A stretch of 64,000 nucleotides of DNA from an uncultured Clostridia bacterium (GCA_947167045.1 CAMVGO010000002.1:49088-113087), one strand, 5' to 3'. Positions 50,151 through 60,163 are shown, counted from the first letter of the stretch. Notes: generated by a model from the letters alone, not told the origin. Translations and numbers: made by a program.

Positions 50151-51260
50151 ATGGGTGAATATGATTTCCTGATCGTCGGTGCGGGATTATATGGTGCGAC
50201 TTTCGCACGTCTTGCAACGGATGACGGTTACAAGTGTCTCGTTATCGACAGAAGACCGAATGTGGCAGGCAATGTCTATACCGAAAACGTCAACGGCATC
50301 AACGTTCATAAGTACGGAGCACACATCTTCCACACAAGCGACAAGGAAGTATGGGATTTCGCCAATAAGTTCGCGGAGTTCAACCGTTATACCAACTGCG
50401 TGGTAGCGAACTACAAGGGCGAGCTCTATTCGATGCCTTTTAATATGTATACCTTCAATAAGATGTGGGGCGTTGTGACTCCGGCCGAGGCAAGGGCAAA
50501 GCTCGACGAGCAGATCGCTCTGGGCAAGGTCGATGAGCCGCAGAATCTTGAGGAGCAGGCCATATCTCTCATCGGTCCCGACATCTACGAAAAGCTCGTC
50601 AAGGGCTATACGGAGAAGCAGTGGGGCAGAAAGGCGACCGAGCTTCCCGCATTCATCATCAAGAGACTTCCCGTAAGACTGACATACGACAACAACTACT
50701 TTAACGATAATTATCAGGGCATTCCCGTCGGCGGATACACGAAGTGGATCGAGAACATGCTCGGCGGCATCGAGGTCAGACTGGGTGTGGATTACCTCAA
50801 GGAGAGGGATTCGCTGGACAAAATTGCCAATAAGATAATCTATACGGGAATGATTGATGAGTATTATAATTACTCGCTGGGCAAGCTCGAGTACAGGAGT
50901 CTGAGGTTTGAGACTGAATATCTTCCCGATACTGATGACTTCCAGGGCAATGCTGTAGTAAACTATACCGACGCCGAGACGCCGTTCACGAGGATACTGG
51001 AGCACAAGCATTTCGAGTTCGGCAAGGGCAAGGGCACCGTCATCACGCACGAGTATCCGGCTGAATGGAAACCCGGTGACGAGCCTTACTATCCGCTCAA
51101 CAACGAGAGGAACAACGGGCTCTACAAGCAGTATGAGGAACTTGCCGCATCGGACGGGAACGTCATTTTCGGAGGACGTTTGGGGAAATACAAATACTAT
51201 GACATGGACGATACGATCGCCGCATGCATGCAAGATTACAAGAGGATAACTACTACATGA
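50151..51260 (+). CDS. glf: UDP-galactopyranose mutase
   Basis: A 369-residue FAD enzyme. YDFLIVGAGLYGATFARLA is the FAD-binding motif; VIDRRPNVAGNVYTENVNGI and HKYGAHIFHTSDKEVW are specific for UDP-galactopyranose mutase; the C-terminal FGGRLGKYKYYDMDDTI is also diagnostic. It makes UDP-galactofuranose, used in surface glycans. The ORF track starts at 50109 with GTG; the ATG at 50151 follows ATCGGAGGGATAAAT and starts the fold correctly. The stop overlaps the next ATG (ATGA). The polysaccharide locus that would use this donor is 35 kb away. Confidence 0.97.
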   Translation: MGEYDFLIVGAGLYGATFARLATDDGYKCLVIDRRPNVAGNVYTENVNGINVHKYGAHIFHTSDKEVWDFANKFAEFNRYTNCVVANYKGELYSMPFNMYTFNKMWGVVTPAEARAKLDEQIALGKVDEPQNLEEQAISLIGPDIYEKLVKGYTEKQWGRKATELPAFIIKRLPVRLTYDNNYFNDNYQGIPVGGYTKWIENMLGGIEVRLGVDYLKERDSLDKIANKIIYTGMIDEYYNYSLGKLEYRSLRFETEYLPDTDDFQGNAVVNYTDAETPFTRILEHKHFEFGKGKGTVITHEYPAEWKPGDEPYYPLNNERNNGLYKQYEELAASDGNVIFGGRLGKYKYYDMDDTIAACMQDYKRITTT

Positions 51261-53149
51261 AAATGAAAAAGATCAGCACAATCATCCTGGCTGCGGCCGT
51301 ATCCGCATCCGTGATCCTTCCGGGCGCGACCGCACTGGCTTACAACGAGAACGGCGAGCCGGAGACATTTGAAGAGCTCTACGGCAACCAGCTCGTGAAC
51401 TACCTGAACCATCAGTATTATTTCGATGGCGAGGCCATTCCGGTAAATGAGTCGAACTTCTACTTCATCAACTCATTCCTAGAACTCGGCAATTACGCGA
51501 ACATGGGCTACACGCCTGCAACGACCCTGAATTATCTGGATCTCGCTGCCGATTATCCGGGCGACGGTTACGGAACATGGGGTGATTATTTCGTAGAATA
51601 TGCCGAGAATTCACTGGAGATGTCATGCATCCTCTGCAAGAGGGCTGCAGAAGAGGGCGTCAAGCTCTCGGACGACACGTTGGCCGATATCGATTCGCTC
51701 ATGGAGAGCATGAAAACGGGCAATGCTGCCAGCGCCAACATGACACTGGACGAATATCTTCAGTTCTATTACGGTCCCGGCAATGATGAGGTCAACTTCA
51801 GAAAGGTTGTCGAGAAGTACTATCTCACCGATGCTTACTCGAAAAAGTACTGTGAGGATTATGTTTACTCCGATGAACAGAAGAATCCTCCCTATATCAG
51901 ATATGCGCTCTTCTATGCGCCCGAATCCGCAGACCAGACGACGAAGGACACTGCCCTCGCGGATGCTACGGCAATGAAGGATGCATGCACCGGCATCGAC
52001 AGCCTTACGGATCTTATCGATACGGCGTATGCTGACGGAAAGCTCTACGATCAGGGCGGAGACGTTGTCCTCTTCAAGGGACAGATCACTCCCGAGGCTG
52101 AAGAGTTTGAAGCATGGGCTTATGACAGCAGCAGGAAGAAGGGCGACATTGACGTCGTATACGATCCCGAATGGGGTTACTATGTAGTCGGTTATCTCGG
52201 AACACAGGAACAGATCTCCTTCGTTCCGAACATCAGATATGCGCTTTTCTATGCTCCCGAGACTGACGATCAGACCAACAAGGACAATGCCCTCAAGGCT
52301 GCACAAGCCATGAAGGACGCATGCTCTTCGATCAATGACCTCACGGGTCTTGCAAAGACTGCTTACGAAAACGGCACTGTCCGTGACCAGGGCGATATCC
52401 TCGTTCCCAAGGGACAGATGGTTGCCAAGTTTGAGGAATGGGCTTACGGCGAAGGCAGGACAGAGGGTGAGATGGATATCATCTACGCTCCCGAATACGG
52501 TTATTTCGTAGTAGGTTATCTCGGAATCGAGAAGAGCATCACCGATTCGCTCAAGCAGATCGCGCTCAAGGAACTGAGCGATTCCATTCTCGAAGAGATC
52601 AATGCAAAGTCCCACGACTTCCATACGGATGAGACATATGGTCCGGCTCCTGCGGCACCTACCGCAACACCCGTACCGGATGAAGCTATCCCGACAGGTC
52701 CTGATTTCAATCCTTATCCCACGGATCCGACTGATGCTTCAGGCAACCCGACAGGACAGAACATGTCCACTGCAGATGTGCTCGTAGTAGTATTCATCAC
52801 ACTTGCAGGCGTTGCCATTGCTGCAGTCATCGTCATACTCATCATGTATGCCGTAAAGAACAATAAGAATGGCGGCAATACCTCTTCCGGAAAGTCTGAC
52901 GGAAAAAAGAACGATTCCGGAAAGGGCAAGAACGATAAGTCTGAAAAGTCCGAAAAGAAGGCTCCTGCAAAGAAGAAGGCTTCGAGAGACGAGGATGAGG
53001 ACGATGAGGATGAGGATGAGGACTTTATCGGCGGTTCCGACGATGATGACTCCGACGCATGGAAGAAGCCCGGTAAGGATTCAGACGATGACGATTCAGA
53101 TCCTGATGATGCCGATTCTGAGGATTCCGATCCGGATGACGAAGAGTAA
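51257..53149 (+). CDS. Secreted parvulin/PrsA-like membrane protein with acidic cytoplasmic tail
   Basis: A 630-residue protein. KISTIILAAAVSASVILPGA is a signal peptide. Residues about 25-210 are helical and SurA_N-like. Two repeated domains follow, each from IRYALFYAPE to GYYVVGYLG or GYFVVGYLG (about residues 220-320 and 330-425), resembling degenerate PPIC (parvulin) domains. After a Pro/Thr-rich linker, VLVVVFITLAGVAIAAVIVI is a membrane span. The last ~100 residues are Lys/Ser-rich, then extremely Asp/Glu-rich (DEDEDDEDEDEDF). The topology would put the acidic tail in the cytoplasm. It overlaps glf by ATGA. Isomerase activity is not certain. Confidence 0.75.
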   Translation: MKMKKISTIILAAAVSASVILPGATALAYNENGEPETFEELYGNQLVNYLNHQYYFDGEAIPVNESNFYFINSFLELGNYANMGYTPATTLNYLDLAADYPGDGYGTWGDYFVEYAENSLEMSCILCKRAAEEGVKLSDDTLADIDSLMESMKTGNAASANMTLDEYLQFYYGPGNDEVNFRKVVEKYYLTDAYSKKYCEDYVYSDEQKNPPYIRYALFYAPESADQTTKDTALADATAMKDACTGIDSLTDLIDTAYADGKLYDQGGDVVLFKGQITPEAEEFEAWAYDSSRKKGDIDVVYDPEWGYYVVGYLGTQEQISFVPNIRYALFYAPETDDQTNKDNALKAAQAMKDACSSINDLTGLAKTAYENGTVRDQGDILVPKGQMVAKFEEWAYGEGRTEGEMDIIYAPEYGYFVVGYLGIEKSITDSLKQIALKELSDSILEEINAKSHDFHTDETYGPAPAAPTATPVPDEAIPTGPDFNPYPTDPTDASGNPTGQNMSTADVLVVVFITLAGVAIAAVIVILIMYAVKNNKNGGNTSSGKSDGKKNDSGKGKNDKSEKSEKKAPAKKKASRDEDEDDEDEDEDFIGGSDDDDSDAWKKPGKDSDDDDSDPDDADSEDSDPDDEE

Positions 53150-53178
53150 TGGCTTTTCGTAATAACTGATTACTTATG

Positions 53179-53210
53179 GACCGTCTCAGATGCTGAGGCG
53201 GTTCTTTTTA
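53179..53210 (+). terminator. Rho-independent terminator
   Basis: ACCGTCTCAG pairs with CTGAGGCGGT around ATG, followed by TCTTTTTA. It ends the glf/parvulin-like unit. Confidence 0.92.
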
Positions 53211-53304
53211 TGGTGTGGTATCACCCAAGCCCTTTATTATAATTAGGCGTCATGCTAAAATCTTAAGGTTATAGATTAAGATGGAGAACTAGGAGTTTAA
53301 TTCC

Positions 53305-53592
53305 ATGGAGATTACCAAAGATTTGGTCCAATATCTTGAGAGCCTCGGCAGACTTGAGCTGAGCGCCGAAGATGAGGAAAAGACACAGAAGGCTTTAGGC
53401 GACATCCTGGGCTATTTCGACCAGCTGAGCGAGCTTGATACTGAAGGCGTCGAGCCCCTGAGCCATGCGGCAGGCGTTGCGAACGTCACGCGTGATGATG
53501 TTATCGCCAACGGTGATATGAGGGATGCGGTATTGTCGAACGCACCCGAGACAAAGGACGGTACGATCCTCGTGCCGAAGACCTTTGATTAA
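53305..53592 (+). CDS. gatC: Asp/Glu-tRNA amidotransferase subunit C
   Basis: A 95-residue helical protein with VQYLESLGRLELSAEDEE and YFDQLSELDTEGVEPLSH, the standard GatC pattern. It stabilises GatA-GatB. The complex converts misacylated Glu-tRNA(Gln) or Asp-tRNA(Asn) to the correct aminoacyl-tRNA. It is first in gatCAB; its start follows AACTAGGAGTTTAATTCC. The region 53150-53304 holds a terminator and AT-rich promoter-like sequence. Confidence 0.96.
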   Translation: MEITKDLVQYLESLGRLELSAEDEEKTQKALGDILGYFDQLSELDTEGVEPLSHAAGVANVTRDDVIANGDMRDAVLSNAPETKDGTILVPKTFD

Positions 53593-53602
53593 GGGGGCGC
53601 TT

Positions 53603-55099
53603 ATGACTGATATCGAGATCCGTAAGATGGGAGCCCTTGAGATAGGCTCCGCCATAAAAGAGGGAAAGATCACTTCCGTTGAAGCGACGAAGGCTTTCCT
53701 TGATGCGATCGACGCGATTGACGGCGAGTACAAGACATACATCACCGTCATTAGAGACGAGGCCCTCGCTAAAGCCGCAGAGGCTGACGCAGCCATTAAA
53801 GCAGGTACGCTGACAGGTCCTCTGGCAGGCGTTCCGATCGCAATTAAAGACAATATCTGCACCAAGGGCATAAAGACCACGTGTGCTTCGAAGATGCTCG
53901 GAAATTTCGTTCCGCCTTACGATGCGGAGGTTATCCGCAAGATAGAGGATGCCGGGATGATCATCCTGGGCAAGACCAACATGGACGAGTTCGCGATGGG
54001 TTCTACAACCGAGACGAGTTATTTCGGTGCCACATCCAATCCATGGGATAAGGACAGGGTACCGGGCGGTTCGTCAGGCGGTTCCGCCGCTTGCGTTGCC
54101 GCAGCTCTGGCACCTGTCGCACTGGGTTCCGACACGGGCGGATCGATAAGACAACCCGCTTCATTCTGCGGCGTTACGGGCCTCAAGCCCACATACGGCT
54201 CTGTATCAAGATACGGACTTGTCGCTTTCGCATCCTCGCTTGACCAGATCGGACCCATCGCCAGAAAGGCCGAAGACATTGCTGCCGTTTATAACGTCAT
54301 CAGCGGCAAGGATCAGAAGGACCAGTCTTCACTTGAGTCCGAAAAGATCGACATGGCAAAGATCGCAGATTACGACCTCGCCGGAAAGAAGTTCGGCATT
54401 CCCGAAGAATACATCAGCGAAGGCATCGATGAGGACGTCAGGAAGGCAGTCCTTAATGCCGTTGAAATCCTTAAGTCAAAGGGTGCGACGGTAGAGACAT
54501 TTTCCATGCCGATAATAAAATATGCCATCCCGACTTACTACATCATCTGCACGGCAGAGGCATGTTCAAACCTCTCCAGATACGACGGTGTTAAGTACGG
54601 CTACAGACCCGAGGGTGTCGAGGATCTGGGACAGCTCTACATCAAGTCCAGGAGCGAGGGCTTCGGACTCGAGGTAAAGAGAAGGATCATGCTCGGCAAT
54701 TTCGTTCTCTCTTCAGGCTATTACGATGCTTACTACAACAAGGCGCTGAGGGTAAAGAACCTGATCAAGCAGGCTTTCGACGAGGCATTCGCAAAGTACG
54801 ATGCCGTCCTGGGTCCTGTTGCGCCCACACCCGCTCTTAAGAAAGGCGAGAGCCTTTCGGATCCTCTGAAGATGTATCTGGGCGATATCTGCACGGTACT
54901 CGTAAACATAGTCGGTATCCCGGCGATGTCCGTACCCTGCGGCTTTACGGCCGAGGGACTTCCCGTAGGTCTCCAGATCATGGGAAAGAGATTCGGCGAA
55001 GAGACGGTGATCGGCGTTACATCCGCTTTCCAGAAGGCGACTGCCGAAGAGGGGTTCGAGAATAAGATCCCCGAAGAATGCATCAGAGGGGAGGGCTGA
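53603..55099 (+). CDS. gatA: Asp/Glu-tRNA amidotransferase subunit A
   Basis: A 498-residue amidase-signature enzyme. IAIKDNI contains the catalytic Lys (residue 82). PGGSSGGSAACVAA and LGSDTGGSIRQPASFCG hold the cis-Ser and nucleophile Ser. It makes ammonia from glutamine. The ORF track starts at 53525 inside gatC; I use the ATG at 53603, which follows AAGGGGGCGCTT and gives the family length. It lies 10 bp after gatC and 4 bp before gatB. Confidence 0.97.
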   Translation: MTDIEIRKMGALEIGSAIKEGKITSVEATKAFLDAIDAIDGEYKTYITVIRDEALAKAAEADAAIKAGTLTGPLAGVPIAIKDNICTKGIKTTCASKMLGNFVPPYDAEVIRKIEDAGMIILGKTNMDEFAMGSTTETSYFGATSNPWDKDRVPGGSSGGSAACVAAALAPVALGSDTGGSIRQPASFCGVTGLKPTYGSVSRYGLVAFASSLDQIGPIARKAEDIAAVYNVISGKDQKDQSSLESEKIDMAKIADYDLAGKKFGIPEEYISEGIDEDVRKAVLNAVEILKSKGATVETFSMPIIKYAIPTYYIICTAEACSNLSRYDGVKYGYRPEGVEDLGQLYIKSRSEGFGLEVKRRIMLGNFVLSSGYYDAYYNKALRVKNLIKQAFDEAFAKYDAVLGPVAPTPALKKGESLSDPLKMYLGDICTVLVNIVGIPAMSVPCGFTAEGLPVGLQIMGKRFGEETVIGVTSAFQKATAEEGFENKIPEECIRGEG

Positions 55100-55103
55100 T
55101 ATC

Positions 55104-56543
55104 ATGCAGGAATACGAGATGGTAATTGGCCTTGAAGTACATTGCGAGCTCTCGACGGAGTCAAAGATCTTCTGCGGATGCTCAGCGAAATTCGGAGGCG
55201 AGCCCAACACACACGTATGTGAAGTCTGCTCCGGTATGCCGGGCACTCTTCCGACACTCAACAAGCAGGTTGTCGAGTACGCCGTAAAGGCGGGACTCGC
55301 GCTCAACTGCGAGATTACAAGGAACAACAAGTTCGACCGTAAGAACTATTTCTATCCTGACCTTCCGAAGGCATATCAGATATCACAGCTGTATTTCCCG
55401 ATATGCAGGAACGGTCACGTTGACATCAAGACATCCAAGGGCATTAAGTCCATCGGCATCCACGAGATCCACATGGAGGAGGATGCCGGCAAGCTCGTCC
55501 ATGACCCCGTTACGGGCATGACGATGGTAGACTTCAACCGCTGCGGCGTTCCGCTCCTCGAGATCGTTTCGGAGCCTGATTTCAGATCCGGCGAAGAGGT
55601 TATCGCATATCTCGAAAAGTTAAGAGACACGATGCAGTACCTGGGGATCTCCGACTGCAAGATGCAGGAAGGTTCCATGAGAGCCGACGTCAACCTCTCC
55701 GTAAGACCCGTGGGCCAGAAGGAATTCGGCACAAGGACCGAGATGAAGAACATCGCGAGCCTTAAGGCCATCGAGCGCGCCATCGAATATGAGCGCGACA
55801 GACAGATCGACCTCATCGAAGAGGGCGGCAAGGTCGTTCAGGAGACAAGACGCTGGGACGACGAGCAGGAGTACACATATTCCATGCGCTCGAAAGAGAA
55901 CGCCCAGGATTACAAGTATTTCCCTGATCCCGACCTCATGCCGATCAACATCTCCGAAGAGTTCCTCGACAGGGTGAGATCAGAGCTCCCCGAGTTTGCG
56001 GACGCAAAGCGCGAGAGATATGTAAGCGAATTGGGACTCCCCGAATATGACGCGGAGATAATCACGGGAACACCCGCCCTCGTTAAGGTTTTCGAGAGCG
56101 CGTGCGAAGTCACTTCGAACCCGAAGGACTGCTCCAACTGGCTCATGACGGATCTCCTCAAGATCGCCAAGGACGCAAAGGTTCTCGCTGCCGATATCGA
56201 TTTCGACGGAAAGGTAATGGGCAAGATCATAAACCTCGTAAATGAGGGCAAGATCAACAGGAAGTCGGGCAAGAAGGCTCTCGAGGAAGCATTCCTCAAC
56301 GGCACCGATCCCGAAAAATACATCGCCGACAACGGCCTCGCCCAGGTATCCGATGCAGGTTCCATCGAGCCTGTCATAAGAGAGATCATTGCCGCTAACG
56401 AGAAGGCTGTAAACGGCTATCTCGCAGGCGAGGAGAAGAACCTCACGTTCCTCATCGGCCAGTCCATGCGTGCCCTGAAGGGCAAGGCGGACCACCAGGT
56501 TGTCAGACAGACCCTGATCGATATTCTTAACGGAATGAAATAA
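55104..56543 (+). CDS. gatB: Asp/Glu-tRNA amidotransferase subunit B
   Basis: A 479-residue protein of normal length. The N-terminal MVIGLEVHCELSTESKIFCG is diagnostic. CGCSAKFGGEPNTHVCEVCS supplies the four-cysteine zinc site. The C-terminal part has the tRNA-binding YqeY-like tail (AVNGYLAGEEKNLTFLIGQS). GatB phosphorylates and amidates the misacylated tRNA end. It ends in TAATG with the next gene. Confidence 0.97.
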   Translation: MQEYEMVIGLEVHCELSTESKIFCGCSAKFGGEPNTHVCEVCSGMPGTLPTLNKQVVEYAVKAGLALNCEITRNNKFDRKNYFYPDLPKAYQISQLYFPICRNGHVDIKTSKGIKSIGIHEIHMEEDAGKLVHDPVTGMTMVDFNRCGVPLLEIVSEPDFRSGEEVIAYLEKLRDTMQYLGISDCKMQEGSMRADVNLSVRPVGQKEFGTRTEMKNIASLKAIERAIEYERDRQIDLIEEGGKVVQETRRWDDEQEYTYSMRSKENAQDYKYFPDPDLMPINISEEFLDRVRSELPEFADAKRERYVSELGLPEYDAEIITGTPALVKVFESACEVTSNPKDCSNWLMTDLLKIAKDAKVLAADIDFDGKVMGKIINLVNEGKINRKSGKKALEEAFLNGTDPEKYIADNGLAQVSDAGSIEPVIREIIAANEKAVNGYLAGEEKNLTFLIGQSMRALKGKADHQVVRQTLIDILNGMK

Positions 56544-57886
56544 TGGACATACTGCTCAGCATCTTACTGGTCTTATTCTTCGTCCTCGTCAATGCCTTTT
56601 TCTCAGGCACCGAGATGGCTGTCATCTCGCTCAACGACGCGAAGATGCATAAACTCGCCGAGGAAGGCGACAGAAAGGCATTACGGGTAATTAAGTTCCT
56701 GGATAATCCCGGGAGTTTTCTCGCTACCATCCAGGTAGGCGTTACCCTGGCCGGATTCCTGTCATCTGCATTCGCGGCCAACAGCTTCGCGAGCAGGCTT
56801 GCCCTTTGGGTGGATCCTGATTCTGTCCATCCCTGGATGGAATCCCTCTGGACAGTGGTCATCACCATCGTGCTCTCGTATTTCTCGCTCGTATTGGGAG
56901 AGCTCGTTCCGAAGCGCATAGCGCAGAACAAGCCCGAGAAATGGGCATTTGCGGCTGCAGGCATCGTTAAGTTTTTCGGCGCCGTCTTAAAGCCGTTCGT
57001 ATGGTTCCTCACCAAATCGACGAATCTCATCCTCATGCTCTTCAGGATCGATCCCAACCAGACCGACAAGCCGGTAACTGAGGAAGAGATCCGTATGATG
57101 GTCGACGTCGGTTCCGAGTCGGGCAACATCGAAGATACCGAGAAGGAAATGATCGAGAACGTCTTCGAGTTCAACGACAAGGAAGTCTCGGAGATCATGA
57201 CTCACAGAAAGAAGATCATATCCCTTCCGATCGACGCGGATTACGACGAAGTCATGCGCGTTGCAAGGGAAGAGAAGTTCACGAGGATCCCCGTATACAA
57301 GGACACGATCGACGACATCATCGGCATCCTTCACATCAAGGATCTTATCGGCATCATGCCGCCGACGGAGGATAAACCCTTCAAGCTCGAGAAGTTCATC
57401 AGAGAACCGCTCATCGTTCATGAGACCAGAAAGATCTCGTCTCTCTTCGGCGAGATGAAGAACTGCGGAATGCAGATGGCGGTCATCGTCGACGAGTACG
57501 GCGGAACGATGGGCATCGCCACGATAGAGGATATGCTCGAGGAGCTCGTCGGAAACATTACCGATGAGTTCGACGATGAGGCTGACGAGTTCGTCAGGCT
57601 CTCTAACGGCGATTATATAGTCAGGGGCGACATGACGCTGAGCGATCTCGAAGACGTTCTCGATATTGAGCTCACCGACGATGAATATGACACGATCGCG
57701 GGACTCGTAATCTCTCAGCTCGACCGCGTTCCCGAAGAGACCGAACACCCCGTGGTCAACTACAAGAACCTCAGGATCAAGGTGCTCAAGGTCGAAGAGA
57801 ATGCCATCGCAAAGGTGCTGATCCACATCAATCCGGTCGAGAAGCCCGAAGACGGCAAGGAAGACGGTTCGAAGTCCGATGAGTAA
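56543..57886 (+). CDS. CNNM/CorC-type (hemolysin family) membrane protein with CBS pair
   Basis: A 447-residue protein. Residues 1-185 are the DUF21/CNNM membrane domain (VNAFFSGTEMAVISLNDAKM; ATIQVGVTLAGFLSSAFAA). Two CBS domains follow (about 205-330; VSEIMTHRKKIISLPIDADY and MQMAVIVDEYGGTMGIATIE), and a CorC_HlyC domain ends the protein (GDYIVRGDMTLSDLEDVLDI). The family is linked to Mg2+ or other divalent cation export and is often mis-named hemolysin. It overlaps gatB by one base and the next gene by 8 bp. Confidence 0.93.
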   Translation: MDILLSILLVLFFVLVNAFFSGTEMAVISLNDAKMHKLAEEGDRKALRVIKFLDNPGSFLATIQVGVTLAGFLSSAFAANSFASRLALWVDPDSVHPWMESLWTVVITIVLSYFSLVLGELVPKRIAQNKPEKWAFAAAGIVKFFGAVLKPFVWFLTKSTNLILMLFRIDPNQTDKPVTEEEIRMMVDVGSESGNIEDTEKEMIENVFEFNDKEVSEIMTHRKKIISLPIDADYDEVMRVAREEKFTRIPVYKDTIDDIIGILHIKDLIGIMPPTEDKPFKLEKFIREPLIVHETRKISSLFGEMKNCGMQMAVIVDEYGGTMGIATIEDMLEELVGNITDEFDDEADEFVRLSNGDYIVRGDMTLSDLEDVLDIELTDDEYDTIAGLVISQLDRVPEETEHPVVNYKNLRIKVLKVEENAIAKVLIHINPVEKPEDGKEDGSKSDE

Positions 57887-58538
57887 GTACGACCTTGTTC
57901 TCTATGATCTGGACGGAACGCTGCAGGACTCGATCCCGCTGATAATGGAGTCTTTCAAACACGCATACGAGGTTGTTCTCGGCGGCACCGACAGGACCGA
58001 TGAGGACCTCATGAGTTATATTGGAAAACCGCTGGGTGATTCTTTCGCAAGACACGACGATGAGACCAAAGAGCGGCTGACCGCGGCTTATCTCGAGTAT
58101 AACTGCGCCAGGATGAAGGAGAACGTGATCCCCGTATTTCCGGGCGTTTACGGGTTCCTCTCGAAAATCCAGTCCATGGGCGTCAGACAGGGAATAGTCA
58201 CTTCCAAGCGTGAGACATCTGCCATGATAACCATTGAACTGCTCGATCTGGGGCAGTATTTCGATACCATGGTATTCCGCGAAGCAACGGAACGCGCCAA
58301 ACCCCACGGCGACCCGCTGGTATATGCAGCAAAGGCCATGGGTGTCGAAGACATGAGCCGTGTTCTCTACGTCGGAGACGCGGTCCCCGACCTGCTCTCG
58401 GCAAGGGATGCGGGGTGTGATTTCGCCCTCGTGGGGTGGACGAAGATGGACAGGGAGGAGCTGGACAGCTTAAATCCCGATTATTTAATAGAGATTCCGG
58501 AGCGACTTCCTTGCATTATCAAGGGCTCCGAATTATAA
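57879..58538 (+). CDS. HAD-superfamily phosphatase (phosphoglycolate phosphatase-like)
   Basis: A 219-residue protein. LVLYDLDGTLQDSIPLIMES has the nucleophile Asp and DxD motif; GIVTSKRE supplies motif II; RAKPHGDP motif III Lys; YVGDAVPDLLSARDAGCDFA motif IV. The helical cap between residues 20 and 80 fits the Gph/PpaX group. Substrate cannot be told. It overlaps the CNNM-type gene by 8 bp. Confidence 0.9.
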   Translation: MSKYDLVLYDLDGTLQDSIPLIMESFKHAYEVVLGGTDRTDEDLMSYIGKPLGDSFARHDDETKERLTAAYLEYNCARMKENVIPVFPGVYGFLSKIQSMGVRQGIVTSKRETSAMITIELLDLGQYFDTMVFREATERAKPHGDPLVYAAKAMGVEDMSRVLYVGDAVPDLLSARDAGCDFALVGWTKMDREELDSLNPDYLIEIPERLPCIIKGSEL

Positions 58539-58581
58539 TGTTCAATGCTTTTTATAAAAATAATAAGGTAGGATAGGTAAA

Positions 58582-60105
58582 ATGGCTAAGACCTCCAAGT
58601 CCGGAAAGTCGAGCAGAAAAGCAGTATCTGGCAGCATGATAGCGATCATCATCGCTATCGTCCTCATCATTGCATGCTTCTTCACATATATTTCCGGAAT
58701 ACTTCCCAAGACGCTGACGGGCGTAAGCATCACAGAGACCCGTGACAACGGTACGACCGGAACCGTAAAGAATTTCTCTCTCTTAGAGACGAACTTCCAC
58801 TTCCAAGAAGTTTACAACTCTTATGCAAACTACGGTATGGTATCGTCTGAGCACCTCGATGAGGTCTACAACGAAGAGACCGGCGAGACATACAGAGACT
58901 GGCTTCTCAAGGAAGCTGCAAAAGAGATGAAGACTCTTGCACTCGTTGAGCGCGCAGCAAAGAACAACGGATTCATGCAGTATTCCAAGGCCAGGGAATA
59001 TGCAGCTTGGGATGTTGATACTCTTGACCTTTATTCCCAGATGTACGGTTACCAGACAAGTCAGCAGTATCTCTCGGCTATCTACGGTACAGGCATGACA
59101 AAGAGAAGCTACGTCGATTTCTCTTCACGTGAGGTTCTCGTTCAGGAGTACGGCTTCTATCTTAAGCAGTTCGATACAACCATCGTTCCCACAGCCGAGC
59201 AGATCCAGGCAAGGTTCGATGAAGATCCCAGCCAGTACGCAATAGCAACATTCAATTATTTCACCATCACCGCAGGCACGGATGCCGACGGAAATGAGAC
59301 AAGCCTCAGCGATGCCATCGCGGCGGCAAAGAAGATCGCGGAGAGCACAAAGGATTCCGCTTCCTTCAGAGAAGCTGCCCTTGCTTATCTCCAGGGAAAA
59401 GGCGCCAGCGCTACCTCTTTCGATGACGGTGCTGACCCGACCCTCTACGAGAACTACTCATATTCGCAGGCTTCATACCTGAATACGGACGTTAAGAACT
59501 TCGTATACAACGAGGCAAAGGCCGGTGACGTAAAGGTTATCGAGACAGACACAGGCGCTTATGTTGTTTATGTTGCAGAGTGCAAGATCGACGATTCAAA
59601 GACTGTTGCTTACAGAACACTTACGCTGAACAATGAGACGGCTTCCAAGACTGACGCAACAGCAGAGGAGATCGCTCAGGCTGCTCAGGCACTTGCCGCT
59701 GAAGCAGCAACATACTGCACACAGGGTCTGGATCCTTTCACATTCTACAATGTGGTCAAGGAGCACACATCCGACAGGAATGAACTCCTCACAGGCGGAT
59801 ACAACGCAGGTGTCACGGAGGACTACTTTGTCGCTACTGATGAGAACGGATTCAACAACACACAGGTTGAGTGCGGACAGTGGCTCTTTGAGGATGGACG
59901 CAAGACAGGTGACGTCAAGATCGCCATCTCCGAAGATCAGAAGACTGTATATGTTTACTATTTCGAAGGCTCCTGCACAGCTTGGGAGAATTCAGTAAAG
60001 AACAACATCATCTCTGAAAACTTCAACACATGGAATACAAGTCTTGAGAGCGGCAATCCTCTCTACGTTGTAAACGCAGGTCTGATGAAGTATCTCGTAT
60101 ATTAA
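58582..60105 (+). CDS. Membrane-anchored SurA/PrsA-like foldase (PPIC-type) candidate
   Basis: A 507-residue protein. A basic N-terminus is followed by SMIAIIIAIVLIIACFFTYI, an uncleaved membrane anchor. Residues about 60-210 are SurA_N-like (TYRDWLLKEAAKEMKTLALV). IATFNYFTITAGT to GAYVVYVAECKID (about 222-345) and a second block to about 475 (CGQWLFEDGRKTGDVKIAIS) look like degenerate parvulin domains. The parallel with the protein at 51257 is clear. It probably assists folding of secreted proteins outside the membrane. Isomerase activity is not shown by sequence. The ATG follows AGGTAGGATAGGTAAA. Confidence 0.78.
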   Translation: MAKTSKSGKSSRKAVSGSMIAIIIAIVLIIACFFTYISGILPKTLTGVSITETRDNGTTGTVKNFSLLETNFHFQEVYNSYANYGMVSSEHLDEVYNEETGETYRDWLLKEAAKEMKTLALVERAAKNNGFMQYSKAREYAAWDVDTLDLYSQMYGYQTSQQYLSAIYGTGMTKRSYVDFSSREVLVQEYGFYLKQFDTTIVPTAEQIQARFDEDPSQYAIATFNYFTITAGTDADGNETSLSDAIAAAKKIAESTKDSASFREAALAYLQGKGASATSFDDGADPTLYENYSYSQASYLNTDVKNFVYNEAKAGDVKVIETDTGAYVVYVAECKIDDSKTVAYRTLTLNNETASKTDATAEEIAQAAQALAAEAATYCTQGLDPFTFYNVVKEHTSDRNELLTGGYNAGVTEDYFVATDENGFNNTQVECGQWLFEDGRKTGDVKIAISEDQKTVYVYYFEGSCTAWENSVKNNIISENFNTWNTSLESGNPLYVVNAGLMKYLVY

Positions 60106-60126
60106 TAATAGATATTCATAAATTAC

Positions 60127-60163
60127 CAGAGGGCTGTTTCCTTGCGGAGGCGGCCCTTTTCAT
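60127..60163 (+). terminator. Rho-independent terminator
   Basis: AGAGGGCTG pairs imperfectly with GCGGCCCTTTT around a TTTCCTTGCGGAGG loop, followed by TTTTCATTTG. It follows the foldase stop by 22 bp. Confidence 0.72.
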
